64,000 nucleotides of DNA from Heloderma charlesbogerti (lineage: Eukaryota > Chordata > Lepidosauria > Squamata > Helodermatidae): positions 620,001 through 684,000 of the forward strand of contig JANEZZ010001906.1 of the NCBI GenBank assembly GCA_026122225.1. Direction: 5' to 3'. Of the stretch, positions 32,721 to 45,250 are shown piece after piece. Within the stretch, counting starts at the first letter, position 1, and each line of letters begins with the position of its first letter. The translations under genes were made by a program, and so were the position numbers. A model generated the notes under the pieces. That model was not told the origin of the DNA and ran no database searches. It worked only from the letters and a program-made list of their open reading frames with translations.

Positions 32721-34501
32721 AACCGGCGCATGCACAGCACACACAGGAGCAGGGGGAGAAGCCATGGTGGGTTCTTTTACCCCCGTGATCACACCTGGCC
32801 AATTCCTTGACACCCAATGCTCAGTGCTTATAATCCATATAAATAGGCCTCGGCCCACGCCAGCTTGTCTACACACCTACAGAACTGAACGAAGAATACC
32901 AAGACACATTTGGAATTTGAAATCCAGCTCCATTCACAATGGTGGCAAAACACAAAATATTGTTTTAGGGACAAGAATGAGATGTCCTCCAAACCCTGGC
33001 AAGAAATTCAGTCCTTGAAAATGGTCACATCAGGCATCTATTCCTCACTGCTCTCCAAAATACCAGCTTAGGATGTTAGCGCTAACATCAAAATTGACTG
33101 GATTCCAATTCTGAAGTTCCATCCAAAATTTGATTTAGCGGTTGATATCACAGTTAATGGTCAGATTTTATTGTTGGGACAAGCCGGTTTTGTGGACAGC
33201 TTTCCTTTCCCTTCTTTCCACCCCCACCCCCTTGCATCTGGCTATGTGCTCTTCCCCCAAACCCTCAAATCATTCCTCACGATATTAGTGGGAACAGCTG
33301 GCCACCCCAAAGAACTCTGCAGGGCCATTGCCTGGGTGGAGAAGTTCATGCTGCGTTTGGATGCTTCCTGGCTTCCCCATCCCAGTGTTTGTTATGAACC
33401 CTGCTGAGTGCAGCTGGATTATTCAGAGGGGTGTACTAATATTGCTGACTTGGGAAACCCTGACAGCTGGTGCTGGAAGGACATGAACTTCAGCATGAGC
33501 ATGACTCACTTTCACTGTCAGGCTGCAACTATCTGTAGCCTTCTTGCAGATCAGGGAGAGTCCAGACATATCCTCTTATTTCTCTGCTGTGCCGAGAACA
33601 TAGTATTTTATTGCTTCTTAATTCTGATAAAGTGTTTATTTTTATATTGGTGAAGCTGACTGAGGAATTCATGAACAAGCAGAGATAAATTACTGACTGT
33701 GGGGATCAATCATCAATTAGCCCTAGGCTTGCAAGCAGGCCTACAAAAGTCCAGTCTGAATTAGGTCTCAGCATTTTTAGGAGTTCCATAAAGTGGACAA
33801 GATCCTGCCCTCCCCATGGCCCCCTTCTCCTTGGTTTAAATCTTCAAAGTGGAGAATAGGGAAGGTGAAGTGAACTGGAATCAACACACCCTGTCAAGAT
33901 CTGAACACTTAACCCTCTTCTATTCCAGAATGGTTATCTGAATAAAGAACAGAGAGACTGTTGTTGCCAACAGGTAGAATTTGCCATTCTTTAGACATAA
34001 CGAAAAGGCCTGTAAATAACCCCATGCAACTTAACAAGGAACTGCGGCGAAAACACCTTGCAGAACTTGAGGCAGCTTTTGATTCTGGATTGTGCAAACG
34101 AGTTCAGTTGCCACATATTTATTCTGGTAGGCCTCCTGAGCCTTAAAGCTCTGCATGGCACACACATTCAACAACTGAAGCATACCAGTTCTATAAGGGG
34201 CTGTTGTTCATACTGTGTTCTGGGGAATACTAGGGCCCTTGACTGCTTAGCAAGTGGCCCTTCTTTAAAAAGATCCATAGTAGCTTCCCAGAAGGACAGT
34301 TTGCCCATCAGTACTGACTTTTGCCTGCAATATACAGCTGCCAAGGAACAGTAGGTGGGCTCTAGTTTACAATCTCAGTTGACATGTCAACAGGTAAGCC
34401 TATTAGGCCTGGATGTGCAACTTCAAAAAACAAAAGGCCGCAGAATCCTCTGCAACACACTAGGGTACCTTGGTAGATGCTTGGGGATCCCTTGGGAGGC
34501 A
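32721..34501. other. Upstream intron/flank, nothing recognised
   Basis: No exon or clear repeat recognised. Open frames here are short and unsupported. Confidence 0.4.
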
Positions 34502-34744
34502 GAGGTTCAGAAGTGACGCCCATGCATTAATCAGCAGATGAGCAGGGCTCTGCTGACTAGCCCTGCCACCTGGCGTCCACATGTACAGCATGAACATCAA
34601 CAGCAGAAAAGCAGTTGCAGCAAGTGTGACGATTTTCCTGCCGTAGATTTTTGCCCCGTACCCACAGATGCCAGGAAGTGGGGTTAGTCAGACAGCCCTG
34701 CTCACACGTTGACTGAATGCGTGAGCATCACTTCTGAACAGAGC
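34502..34744. mobile_element. Foldback MITE with about 80-bp arms
   Basis: The left arm includes GGTTCAGAAGTGACGCCCAT, GAGCAGGGCTCTGCTGACTA and CACCTGGCGTCCACATGTAC. The right arm is its imperfect complement (GTACCCACAGATGCCAGGAA ... CACTTCTGAAC). The spacer is about 70 bp. No coding capacity. Confidence 0.75.
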
Positions 34745-36236
34745 TGAAAACAAAAGTCATATGGAAATGGGACCCTGAAGGTAGAGTGTAAGGAAATCTG
34801 TATCTGTTGAATTCTTGCCTGGCATGCTGCGGTTAAAAAGGCACAACAGTCAAACCGAAGGAGGGGATAGAAATCTTACAAGCAAGCCCAGGCAGAAAGG
34901 ATGAGCCCATTTCTGAAAGCACTGGAATATTACTTAAAATGCTTGTCAGAATCCCATCAACATTAAAGGCTCCCACCTGCAGCTCCATATAAATTGCTTC
35001 TGAGATGAATTTCATTTGCTTTGTATGCACACAACTTTTTAAAATGTAAAAAAATGCAACTGGATTTCCATGTGTTTGTTTCATCAGAGTCGCACCTTGG
35101 AAAGCTCTACCTTTTCTTTGCTTGTTTTCCTTCTGCTTGGAATTAGGAAACCGGAAACTATGGACTAAAGAATGACACCACTGCAATACTTTTATTTGTA
35201 CTTCTATGGCTTTTAATTGGTGTCAAAGTCCTCTCATCCCTGACTAGCCGGAATCCCCTTCCCATTCATAGTTAAGAAAAAAAGGGCGCGGCTGTCACCA
35301 CCCCAAGTTAAGTTGTTTGCAAAACACTGGCTTTTTGACAGAGAAGATTATTCGTCAAACCAGAATAAGGCTGTAATCCTCAAACCAATTATTCTGAAAT
35401 AGCCCCACTAACCTCTGTCCCTTTGAGAATTTGCAGCCTTGGTTATTACTTCAGAAACAGGAAGTATCCCCAATTTACCTTTTTTCCCCTTCCATTTTTT
35501 TTTTTTTTAAAAGAAGTACATGCACAAACAAAGCTTTCAGTTTCTTGCATTTGGGTCATATCAGGGCACTCACCCAGACTATTAAGATAATGTGAATTTC
35601 ATCATTTATGGAAACATATTCAAGTCTTTATTGTCCTCCCTTTGGTTACTCAGCATATTAAGTACTTTTGGATGCTTGTTGATTTTGGCCTGACAAGTCT
35701 TCCATATTAGGGACAAAAGCAAATCAGAAATAATGAACATGTAACAACTCAAATTTCATGTGCCAAATGGATGGTGTGAGAATATCAGAACAACGCACTC
35801 AAACTGGGAGATGAGATATAACACTAGCAATGTGTAGTTGGTGTTAGGGACACCATTTTGCAAGTATCATTAGTAAGAGGCCTATAAACAGTTGGGATTC
35901 ACAAAGAATGGCTGCAACCCCAATGGAATCATTAAAATGGAGAAATGGATTGGCGGTCCAGATACCTCAGACTAGCGATGAAGTGGTGAGGATGGTGTAT
36001 GTGTGTAGAACAGAAGAGAAGAGACTTCAGACTTGTAAGATCTACTTTTTTTTTTTACTAGAACACCCAAGATCCACCAATCCAACCCTGGTGAAAAACA
36101 CACACTCACAATTAAAGAATTCTGAGCCCAGGAATTTGTTTTGAGTAGCAGAACGCAACAGAGATCACAGTTCTTCCACACAAAAGTCCACTCCTGGTTA
36201 CCCCAAGTTTTCTTAACTTCTGCACTATGGGCATCT
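34745..36236. other. Upstream intron/flank, nothing recognised
   Basis: A/T-rich; poly-T runs near 35497-35508. No exon or repeat recognised. Confidence 0.4.
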
Positions 36237-36734
36237 CTGTTGTTGTTGTTGTTCAGTCGTTCAGTCGTGTCCGACTCTTCGTGACCCCATGGACCATAGC
36301 ACGCCAGGCCTTCCTGTCCTGCGCACTCTCCCGGAGTGTGCTCAGGTTCATATTCATTGCATCGGTGATGCTATCTAGCCATCTCATCCTCTGCCGTCCC
36401 CTTCTCCTTTTGCCTTCAGTCTTTCCCGGCATCAGGGTCTTTTCCAGAGAGTTTTCTCTTCACATTAGGTGGCCAAAATATTTCAGCTTCAGTTTCAGGA
36501 TCTGTCCTTCCAATGAGCACTCAGGGTTGATTTCCTTTAGGATGGACTGATTTGACCTCCTTGCAGTCCAGGGGACTCGTAAGAGTCTTCTCCAGCACCA
36601 CAGTTCGAAAGCATCAATTCTTCGGCGCTCAGCCTTCCTTATAGTCCAGCTCTCACAGCCATACATTACTACTGGGAAAACCATAGCTTTGATTAGACGG
36701 ACCTTTGTTGGCAAGGTGATGTCTCTGCTTCTTA
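36237..36734 (-). mobile_element. BovB LINE 3' end fragment
   Basis: The minus strand encodes PTKVRLIKAMVFPVVMYGCE, then SWTIRKAERRRIDAFELWCW and RRLLRVPWTARRSNQSILKE up to KYFGHLM. A frameshift near 36465 separates this from the tail coding segment. The 3' end is ACGACTGAACAACAACAACA. 5'-truncated at about 36734; no clear target duplication. The element at 36738 begins immediately after it. Confidence 0.9.
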
Positions 36735-36737
36735 CAC

Positions 36738-37090
36738 CAGCCTAAAATCCTGTATTTAAAACAGGGCTTTCTGCTTCCGTTTTAAATGCAGGATCATCAC
36801 TGACTCCCTTTACATGCACTTCCTTCCCCCACCCCTTTTCCCTGTATCTGAGTCTTCCATTAATTTTTAATTGATCTCACTCCTCTTCTTGCCGCTTTAA
36901 GTCTTTTCATGGGGGCGGGGGGGGGGGGAGAGAACAGAAGTGGAACGCAATGGGGTAATTTGATAGCTCATTATCTGCAATCTATTTAAAAATGGAACAA
37001 AGGGCATTTAGTGCAGGAGATGCCCTGGAGGGTCATGGCAGGGTCACGGCATCATGTAAAGAGCTCGCAAACTTCCATGAAGGAGACAGC
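36738..37090. mobile_element. MITE family A-like element, copy of 21948-22330
   Basis: Begins CCAGCCTAAAATCCTGTATT and keeps the hairpin GGCTTTCTGCTTCCGTTTTA, GGGCATTTAGTGCAGGAGAT and GCATCATGTAAAGAGC. Diverges near 37090. Confidence 0.65.
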
Positions 37091-38635
37091 AGAGGACAAG
37101 AGTGGCTGGGCTTCCCTCTCATCCTCCTCCTGTCCTTTACAGCCACCATTTCCACAGCATTAGATTTATGGAAATACTTCAGCCATCATTTTTACTCAAC
37201 ATAGTGGCTCAGGAAGGAAGTGGCGGCCGCCAGACCTGCCCGCTGGGCGCACAGGCGCTTGGCACATGGGTCCGGCTGAGCACGGCGGCTCGTCTGGCGC
37301 CCAGGCAGCCTGGATGAAGGTGACTCCGTCCATCCCTATCTGTGCGGATGTTTGCAGTGTGGGATGAGCATGTTTGCAGGAAATTGAATTGGGGGTGATC
37401 ATCTTATTAATGTGGATTCAAAGGAATGGTTTTGTATTTTGGAGTCAGACTATACCTCTGCTTTGTATTCAGGTTCTTGGCCAAGATGCTTGTCTTTTAG
37501 CTTTCTATGACTATGGTGTTTTGTGACTTGGAACACCAAGCACTGCAGCAATTCTGTGAATGGCCAACCCCCATGGCAGCCATTTTTTTCTGACAGTGCC
37601 CACTATACTTTCCCCAAAATTCCAGATGTGCCCAACTGCCCAAGAAGGTTGGGAATCCTGTTTGAAGCAATGCAAAGGATTGAATTTTAAAAAGTTGAGT
37701 CTGCACCTACAAAGCAGCAGGTGAAGGAGAGATTTATATATCAGAAGGAGAGTGCATGATTAAAGTCTCAGGTTCAGTCCCTGTTACATAAAGCTAATCG
37801 GATCTACACCTTACAGTGTACTAGCAAAACTAGCATTATATTTCACACCATTCCCCCATAATCTGCCTTGGTGATGGGGAGAGGAGGGGAGTAAAAGAGG
37901 GACAAGAGCAACAACACTGCCATGATGTCTTCCTATGTTACACTGTCCCTCATCCATGGGCTCTGACACTGCGTACTATAACCTAAGGAGGAATGGAGGA
38001 AGCCCAAGTACAGATGCATCCTTTTTCAGCTTCACAGATGTTAGAAGGAACTACAGATGTGAAGTAGGAATGGCCCAGGCTAGAACCTTTAACAACTTAG
38101 CCAAACCTCCTGATGTAGCAATTTAAATGCACCCAAGATGGGAAAGGCACAAGACTGAAGGGAGAAGTATTTATCTAAAGATTAAGTCACTATATCAAAG
38201 TTATTGGTGATTTGCCAGCATCACGCGTAATTAAGAACACTAATGTGAGGAAAAATGAAGAGCACATTTGAGAAATTCATCTCAACAGACTAAACTCTGA
38301 ATGACCTTTGCCTGAAATTTAAATAAGCCTGTAACTGCTCGATTATATTTTTAAATAGCAGCTGCCAGCCTTGGAATTGAACCAAGGACCACCCTACCAC
38401 TTGAAGGCTTGCCACAGCACCTGGAAACTATCCAGAATCCAGGCACACAATCTGGCTCCAGGGTCAGTGTGGCCTGTGGCCAACAGAAAACCACTTACAG
38501 AAATCCAAAGGGCTGTGATGAAGTTACTTTTACTAATTTTGGTCTGACACTGGGCTTCTCCCCAATTTCTGGATTCAGCCAACTTGGTTCCAAGAACCCA
38601 GTAATAAGACAGACTTTGATGGTGGCTACACTATA
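37091..38635. other. Upstream intron/flank with G/C-rich patch
   Basis: 37210-37320 is much more G/C-rich than its surroundings (GTGGCGGCCGCCAGACCTGC, GGCTGAGCACGGCGGCTCGT). The minus-strand frame there has no recognised similarity, so it is not called an exon. The remainder shows nothing recognised. Confidence 0.35.
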
Positions 38636-38797
38636 CATAGAATCATAGGGTTGGAAGGGTCCTACAAGACCATCAAGTCCAACCCCCTGCTCAATGCAGA
38701 AAGCCTGATTCCCAGGTGGTCTCCCATCCAAGTACTAACCAGAGCTGACCCTGCTTAGCTTCCAAGATCAGATGAGTTCAGGCGCATCCAGCCACAT
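38636..38797 (-). mobile_element. SINE with 5S rRNA-like head and CR1-like tail
   Basis: Read on the minus strand, about 38708-38794 is a 5S rRNA-like head lacking the first 10-15 bases. It keeps the pol III internal promoter elements: AAGCTAAGCAGGGTC (A-box) and GGTTAGTACTTGGATGGGAG (C-box). Directly after the head, with only about 8 bp between, comes a CR1 3' terminus (TGCATTGAGCAGGGGGTTGG ... CCTATGATTCTATG, 38636-38700). The whole is about 162 bp, the size expected of a SINE moved by CR1 machinery. Confidence 0.82.
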
Positions 38798-40838
38798 GTA
38801 TAACTATATCCAAGATGACCATGACCCAACGTTTTCAGTTGCAAGTGCAACTCTCAGCCAGAGCTTTGTCTGCCTTCTTGAAATCTGCCTGGATAAGATG
38901 AAGAATTCCAAAAGGGCCTTGGAAAAGGCAAGGACAGGTTTTCTGTACAATGCAGGTCCATGACACAACAGTCACTCTGTTTAAGTTCATTCCCTTGTGT
39001 CTTGTGACATCCTCACCTCTGACTTGGCTAGCAGATCCTTGTTGTTATCCTTTGCCAGCCCATGTGCAACTGGGAGCTTCATGGTCAGTATTAAAAGCCA
39101 ACTGAATACTGATGAGAGAGAGAACACACATGCTATATCTAGAATGAAAACAAACATCATGGATCTCACATCATTATGACATCATCTTAATGAGAAAATT
39201 AAAACAAGAACTGACAAGCAAGTAGTTTTTTCCTCCAGAGCTTTCATCCATGTTTCTAAATAAAGCCAATATCTTTATTATATTTATTTTCATTCAGAGT
39301 AGACCACAACTACATTTTAATATCTGCTGCTAGATGGAACAGGTCCAAGGTATGATAATGTCCCTTAGTAACCTACTAAAACAACTCATGATGAATGGAA
39401 ACACCAGCATCCAGATCCACATCCACTGAAGCAAAACTGACTGTGTTCCTGTAACCGGGTTTTACAATCTACAAAGCACAGAGATCAAGTGCAGTGAAGT
39501 AGTGGTGAAGGGCTCGTTAATAAGAGAAACAGGAACAAGACTGGACCAATTTGTTTTGGTTAACACTGTACCTTTAAAACAATGAAGGATGCTTGAGGGC
39601 TGACCTAACCCATTATTCATTCTCTTCCCCTCCTCCAACTGTTGCAGACTGGGAAGAATAAAGCCAGGGATTTACCCAGGAGCACACAAAGATTCCATGT
39701 CTAGTAAAGATGAGACCTGAAGCGAGATCTCCCATGTTTGCCAAAACCTGGAATTGATCACCAAGCTTTTGTAAAAAGATATGCAAGTCCAATCAATCAA
39801 TCAAATATAAAGCATGCTTATCTACTCTGATGGTTTCATCAAGGCATACATGTCAACCACGAAGATCAACAATGAAGCTCAGGACACAAGCAAACAGGGA
39901 CATTGTACACCAGCCCTCAAAGGGTGACATCAGCCTCTACATGCTGCCCCAGGGACAGATGTGCATCTGAACACCACATAATAGGAAGGAGAAGAAGGGG
40001 AGATACAGCAAGAAGGAAGATGCAGCTAGCTGGGCAATTGTACTCCACATACAGATGATTATAATTCTAAATCAAACCAGGAAAGAAAATCCTGTGCATG
40101 AAGAAGGATCTGAAAGAAAACAATGCTTTTTAATTAATTGAAAGTAGTTTTTTTCTCTTTGGGTAACCCCACCTCCCCAAAACAGTTCAGAGACATGGCC
40201 TCAGTAACATTATTATTTTTATGCCTGCTGCTTAGAAGCAGGTGATAAAACAGTAACCCAATGTGCAAGTAATCCCCAAACCTCCAATTAGTGGAAGAGT
40301 TAGGTTTGCACAGGTCAGTACAGAACTGCTCAGTTTAACAGCCTGCCACTGAAACTTCTAGCACAGTGCGCTGCCAATTCTTAGGTCAACATGGTTTGGT
40401 TAAAGCCTTCTCAGATGTAATGAGTCTTCCTGTGGCTTACAATTATTAGTACAGAGCAAGTAAACTCAGATGCTACAGAGCTGACAGTCCAGGCCATACG
40501 GCATACTGGCTGCTAGTTGATGGATAGTCTAGTAGCTGACAGAAGAGAGCTTCCAGAAACCCGGCTCCATTCAAAAACTCTCTGGCAGTGAAGCTGACTC
40601 TTCTGTAGTTAGATGGAACCTCCATATTCTCAGGCAGCTTACCAGCCCTGCAAATAAGCTCACAAAAGTTATCAGCCACACCTACCAATGCTGTTTGTGA
40701 CACATCAACTGCCCCAAAAGGGGAAAAAAGAACCTATTTTCAGAGTAAAATAGTTTCCCTACTGCTTACTTGGAGGCACTCACAACAGGCAAATAAGATA
40801 TTTACACACCTGTAACATTCTTCTCAGTATCAGGGCTC
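38798..40838. other. Upstream intron/flank, nothing recognised
   Basis: A/T-rich, without recognised exon or repeat. Confidence 0.4.
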
Positions 40839-41028
40839 AGTATCAGCTCAGTGGTAGAGCACCTGCTCTGCATGCAGAAGGTTCCAGGTTTGATCCCCAG
40901 CATCTCCAGGTAGGGCAAGGAAAGACTCCTGCCCGAAACCCTGGAGAGCCGCTGCCAGTCAGTGTTGACAACACTGGCCTAGAAGGACCAATGGTCTGAC
41001 TCAATGTAGGGCAGCTTCCTATGTTCCT
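40839..41028 (+). mobile_element. tRNA-derived SINE, second copy
   Basis: TCAGCTCAGTGGTAGAGCAC (A-box region) and GGTTTGATCC (B-box, 40887-40896), body CCTGGAGAGCCGCTGCCAGT, tail GGTCTGACTCAATGTAGGGC and CTTCCTATGTTCCT. Same family as 20730-20922 and better preserved in its promoter. Confidence 0.9.
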
Positions 41029-42150
41029 AATCCTGGGAATAGAACTGGAGAGGAATGTTGCCTTCAATTGCCCTGCTTGCATTCTAAGGTTCCCAGAATC
41101 ATCTACCCAGACATTGCTGGAAAAAGGACTCCGGTCCGATCCAGTATGGTTCTTTTTATGTATTTGTTCCACCTGCCAGAGTAACAATCATCTGAAAGCT
41201 CTATGGTAAATTGAGACAATCCACTCGCTTTGCGCTCTGAGCTCAACTTTACACAAATTGCTGGCTCTGCTTTGCAAGAACTCCATACAAACAACCTAAG
41301 CAGAATGTATCACTCTTTGGAAATACCAACTTGGTAAACAATTACCATTTTTATTTTTAGCCTTTGAAACCAAGGGGGAACAGCAGGTACGTTACACACT
41401 TAGGAGCTTTAGCAGCCTAAAGAATCAAGAAAACAGTATTTCGGGGCGGGGGGGTCATTTCTTGCTACTAGAAATTTTTCTCAAACCTCCTGTGCCAATA
41501 GAATACAAAATATACCGTTCAAGAAATAGAACACTTCCATCTATAGTAAGAGCATTTGCTCTCCATTTTCTTTTTTTACCATTGAAAATGTTGGCCTTGG
41601 GAGGAGAAAGGAAGAAGAAATGGGAAGGAGGAAAGAAAAAGGCAGCCAATACAATTAAGAATATATATACCCATGAACTGGACAGTCGGTTTGCTTTGTT
41701 TTCACATATTTATATTTTTCCAAAATGGTATAAGGTTATATTTTAATATTTGGGTAACTGGCAGGAAATGGAAGGTGAGGTTATTAGTTTTGCTTGACAA
41801 GTGCAGTCCATAACCTGAAGATGTGAAACTGATATAATCAATCATCACTGTACTGGGTCATCATGAATAATTGCTTCTTATCTACCCAGGGAATTACCCA
41901 ACAATGGGACACAAGCTGATAGGTGATGATCGTATCATGAGTCGGCTTTCACCAAACAGGAGATGGGGAATAGGAGGGGTGGGCTCAGAACGTTTCTAGG
42001 AGATCACCAGGGAAATACTGTTTTTCCTGCACAACCACTTGACTCAAGGCAACTTTCAATTCGTAATTCTTAAATGACACCCATCATGGCAGCAAGGTAA
42101 AAGAGTACCAAAGGTGTCTGGATTCCATCACCGGTAAATGTGTGGGTGTG
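41029..42150. other. Upstream intron/flank, nothing recognised
   Basis: A/T-rich, with purine-rich stretches near 41600-41640. No exon recognised. Confidence 0.4.
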
Positions 42151-42560
42151 CAGGGCTGGCCATGGGGGTGGGTGAGGTGGGCGGTTGCCTGGAGTACCAA
42201 GCTGAGCTGAGAGGGGCGCCAAGCTGAGCTGATACCTTTTTTATTTATAACTTTTCTTTATTAATTTTAAAGAGAAAAGTAACAGATATTCTAAAATAAA
42301 GAATGCTTACCAAAAGATAGGAACTGCTATAAAAGAAACAAATATTATAAGTAAAACCTGTGATAGTTCTGCTGTGTTGCCACTGTTCCGAATGTGGCTT
42401 TTCGAACTTTGGCTTGTGCAAACTGTAGCACAGTGGCTGAGAGATCCAGGTTTTGAGCAATGTCGTTCTCAACAGGCATCACATCATCTGGGTGGCCCTG
42501 CAAAACTGATGAGGAGGGGGAACCAAAGACACTCCTCACCTAGGGCACTATTCATCTTAG
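42151..42560 (-). mobile_element. hAT-like element (family C), best-preserved copy
   Basis: Left end CAGGGCTGGCCATGGGGGTG resembles a hAT terminal repeat. At about 42385-42475 the minus strand encodes VENDIAQNLDLSATVLQFAQ then AKVRKATFGTVAT, comparable to the C-terminus of DUF4371/ZMYM1-like hAT transposases. The opposite end is not resolved; an L2 tail (GCTATTGGGCGGTATTG) begins at about 42567. Confidence 0.6.
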
Positions 42561-42600
42561 AAAGCTTTGGCTATTGGGCGGTATTGAAATGAAATAAATA

Positions 42601-44152
42601 ATAAATAAAAATCCTAGGGCCGGATTTTGTCCGCATGCACAGACACACCCACACATTAAACTCCGGAAGATGATTTATCCCTGCTGCCAGAGATTTTGTG
42701 TTCATGTCTGGGCCTTTGAAACTCCTTCTTCTCAACACTGACGGTCAGTACCGCTTAAAATGAACATGTTAATTTCACCATCAGACATACTAAGAACCCA
42801 ACTTGTACTTTCTGACAAGTCATCCACATTGGCAAGTGCATGAACTGGGTGGTTGAACATTTGCATCGTACACTTTTCTCAGTGAATACTAACAGGGATC
42901 CTTATAAAAGCTGAAGGCTGTGTAAGTTATGGAGTTATGCCACACGCTGTGGGGTATCAGGACTGGAAGATCTTTCTTGATATCCCTGATCCAGTTGTTG
43001 GTGTTCGCCATAATGTGGCCACAAGATTGGTACTTGAGGATTAAATAAAATAAAGATTTAAATGTCCACATAGTTAAAATGCTATACTTTGTTACACCAT
43101 GGTCACAATTTGCACGTTGTTCCCCCATGTTGCTCTTTCTCTTTAAGTTGGAACAATGATACAGGAGTCCAACATGAGCTAATCTACATAACCCTAACCT
43201 TGTCAAAACAAAATCCACTGGATCTTGCATGCTATTTGGGTTAAAGTTGAACTACAGGCCACAAAAACGAGCATACAACTCATTCTACCTATATTCCACT
43301 GCTCTAGTTCTCTTACTATTCAGTATGTGTCAAACAACATTTTTATTCTGCATACTTAAAGGATGGGTACTGTATTGCTCTCTTTTGGTAGCCATTAGCC
43401 CAAGATGACAAAGCTGGGTCACGTTCATTTTGAAAAAGGAGATTATTCTGGTGAGCAGATGGCAGCCTCCACTCTGTTATTTCATAGCCTAATTTTCAGA
43501 TTCTCAGAACAATTCCTCTGAGAAGAAACCTTTTGAACACTATTAATTCAAGCCTTGTTTGAAGAAATGTGACTTACACATGTAACTAAGTGGATCTTAG
43601 CAACCAAACTGATTTCTCATTATTAGCAGACTTCAAAGTGCTGATAATTAACCAATGCAGCCTGTCTAGATCATTTGCATTCACAATGAACCTATCTCCA
43701 AACTGAATAGCCGCCCTCAGATGACAGGGGCTGTAGAACACAGCAAAAAGTAAATATATGTACCACACCTATTTATAGAGCACTTGAAGGAGGTGCCACC
43801 ACTGCAAGAACAATAAATCAGATTTGAGCACAGATTTAAATTTCATTTCAGCTAACATCTTACAGCTATTACACCCATTTCACACTAGACCTCTTTAGTT
43901 CTGCTCAAGTATCACTTGGCTGCAATTCACTGGAGGCCAAATTAAAATACAGAGGTTTTTATACAAGCACTTTACTTGGCACTATAGTATAAAACAATAC
44001 CCTTTCCCAATGGCCAAGATCCTCTTATAACATTTACTGACACATAAATCCCATTCAGGAAAGGTTTACAGCAACATTATTAAAATTCCTCAATGTAGGT
44101 TCAGCCCATTTTATGACTACCTGATCAGCAAAGGTGGGTGGTTAGTTAGCCT
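42601..44152. other. Upstream intron/flank, nothing recognised
   Basis: No exon or clear repeat recognised. Confidence 0.4.
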
Positions 44153-44260
44153 ACCACAGCCTTCCCCAACCTGTTGCCCCCCAGACATTATGGATTTCAC
44201 CTCCCATCAGCCCCAGCCAGCATGGCCAAAGGGTAGGAATGCTGCAAGCGGGCAACAATG
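44153..44260. repeat. hAT-like MITE fragment
   Basis: CACAGCCTTCCCCAACCTGT and CTCCCATCAGCCCCAGCCAG match the family at 15193, but only about one arm is preserved. Confidence 0.55.
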
Positions 44261-44601
44261 TCCTCTGGATGTTCCATAAAAAAGTGAATGTAAAAACAAG
44301 TGAAGGCAATTCCAAGAAAAGGGCTAGTGTGGAAACAACATATAACTGCAAACAGGGATGTGTTTCCACGACAATGGAAGGCGAAGCTACTGGAGGAGTA
44401 CTGGATTTTTTAAAAGGAATCGGCTTTGCTATAAGCAGGGTTCCACAAGCAGATTCTCCGGACCAGCAAAAATTGCTTCATAGAACATACTTCCTGGTGG
44501 GAGTGAATGTCATCTGACTGGCAGGGGCCTCTCAAACAATAAGAGAGGCTTCCCTCCCTTTCTCCTTTCCCCTGAAAGTCCAGATGCACCTGTATTTCAG
44601 G

Positions 44602-45250
44602 AGCAGACCTCATTGAGCAGAATGGGAGTTACTTCCGAGTAGACACACATATGCTTGTGCTGGGAAAGGGGGGGGGGAGAACACAAAGATGAAACCAACT
44701 CCCGTTTTAACCTACAGGACCTCATTGACCACAATGGGAGTTACTTCTGAGGAGACAGTAATGGGTTTGTTGCAGGAAAGACAGCAGTAAACACAAAGAC
44801 AGAAACCAGCCCCCATTGTAACCCACAGGATATCTATAACGAAGCTGTGAAGTACTTCCTAAGGCAATGAATCGGAGCCTCAAGATTGCGCTTAATTGCA
44901 CTTAACGAATTGGGCTTTAGAATATGCCATTTCAACTGAGGGGAAATCTCTGTAAGTTCTGATGTGGGCATTCAAAGGCAAGCCTCATTCAGCACAGTGG
45001 GAGTTACTTCTGAGGAGACACTAATGGGTTTGTTGAGGGAAAGAGACAGAAATCAGCCCCCATTTTAATGCACAGGATCTCTGTAAGGAAGCTGTGAAGT
45101 AGTTACTTCCTAAGGCAATGAATCAGAGCCTCGAGATCACGCTTAATTGCACTTAAGGAATTGGGCTTTAAAATGTGCCAATTGAGGGGCTTCTCTGTTA
45201 TTTCTGTGGTCAATGAGAGGGCAAGCCTCATTCAGCATAACAGGAGGAAA
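44602..45250. repeat. Local tandem repeat, about 250-bp unit
   Basis: Two full units (44718-44981 and 44982-45223, 264 and 242 bp) plus partial units on both sides (44602 and 45224). Each begins with a CCTCATT...GGGAGTTACTTC segment, continues GAGGAGACAGTAATGGGTTT, AAACCAGCCCCCATT, AGGAAGCTGTGAAGTA and GCGCTTAATTGCACTTAA. The first ~40 bp resemble half of the MITE seen at 49626. No coding frame. Confidence 0.8.

Noticed and set aside
36226..36236. GGGCATCTCT shared with 21939, suggesting BovB nested in a longer family A element
   Set aside because: Only about 11 bp agree, sequence further left does not match and no target duplication is found; may be chance.
37210..37320. G/C-rich patch as the missing first coding exon
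   Set aside because: The minus-strand frame does not resemble the expected basic, serine-rich N-terminal segment.
38373..38405. B-box GGTTCAATTCC with a GTGGTAGGGTGG motif on the minus strand
   Set aside because: The two motifs are only about 10 nt apart and no SINE body is recognised; too weak to call.
38708..38794. 5S rRNA gene on the minus strand
   Set aside because: The 5' end is missing, substitutions are numerous and a CR1 tail follows. Treated as a SINE.
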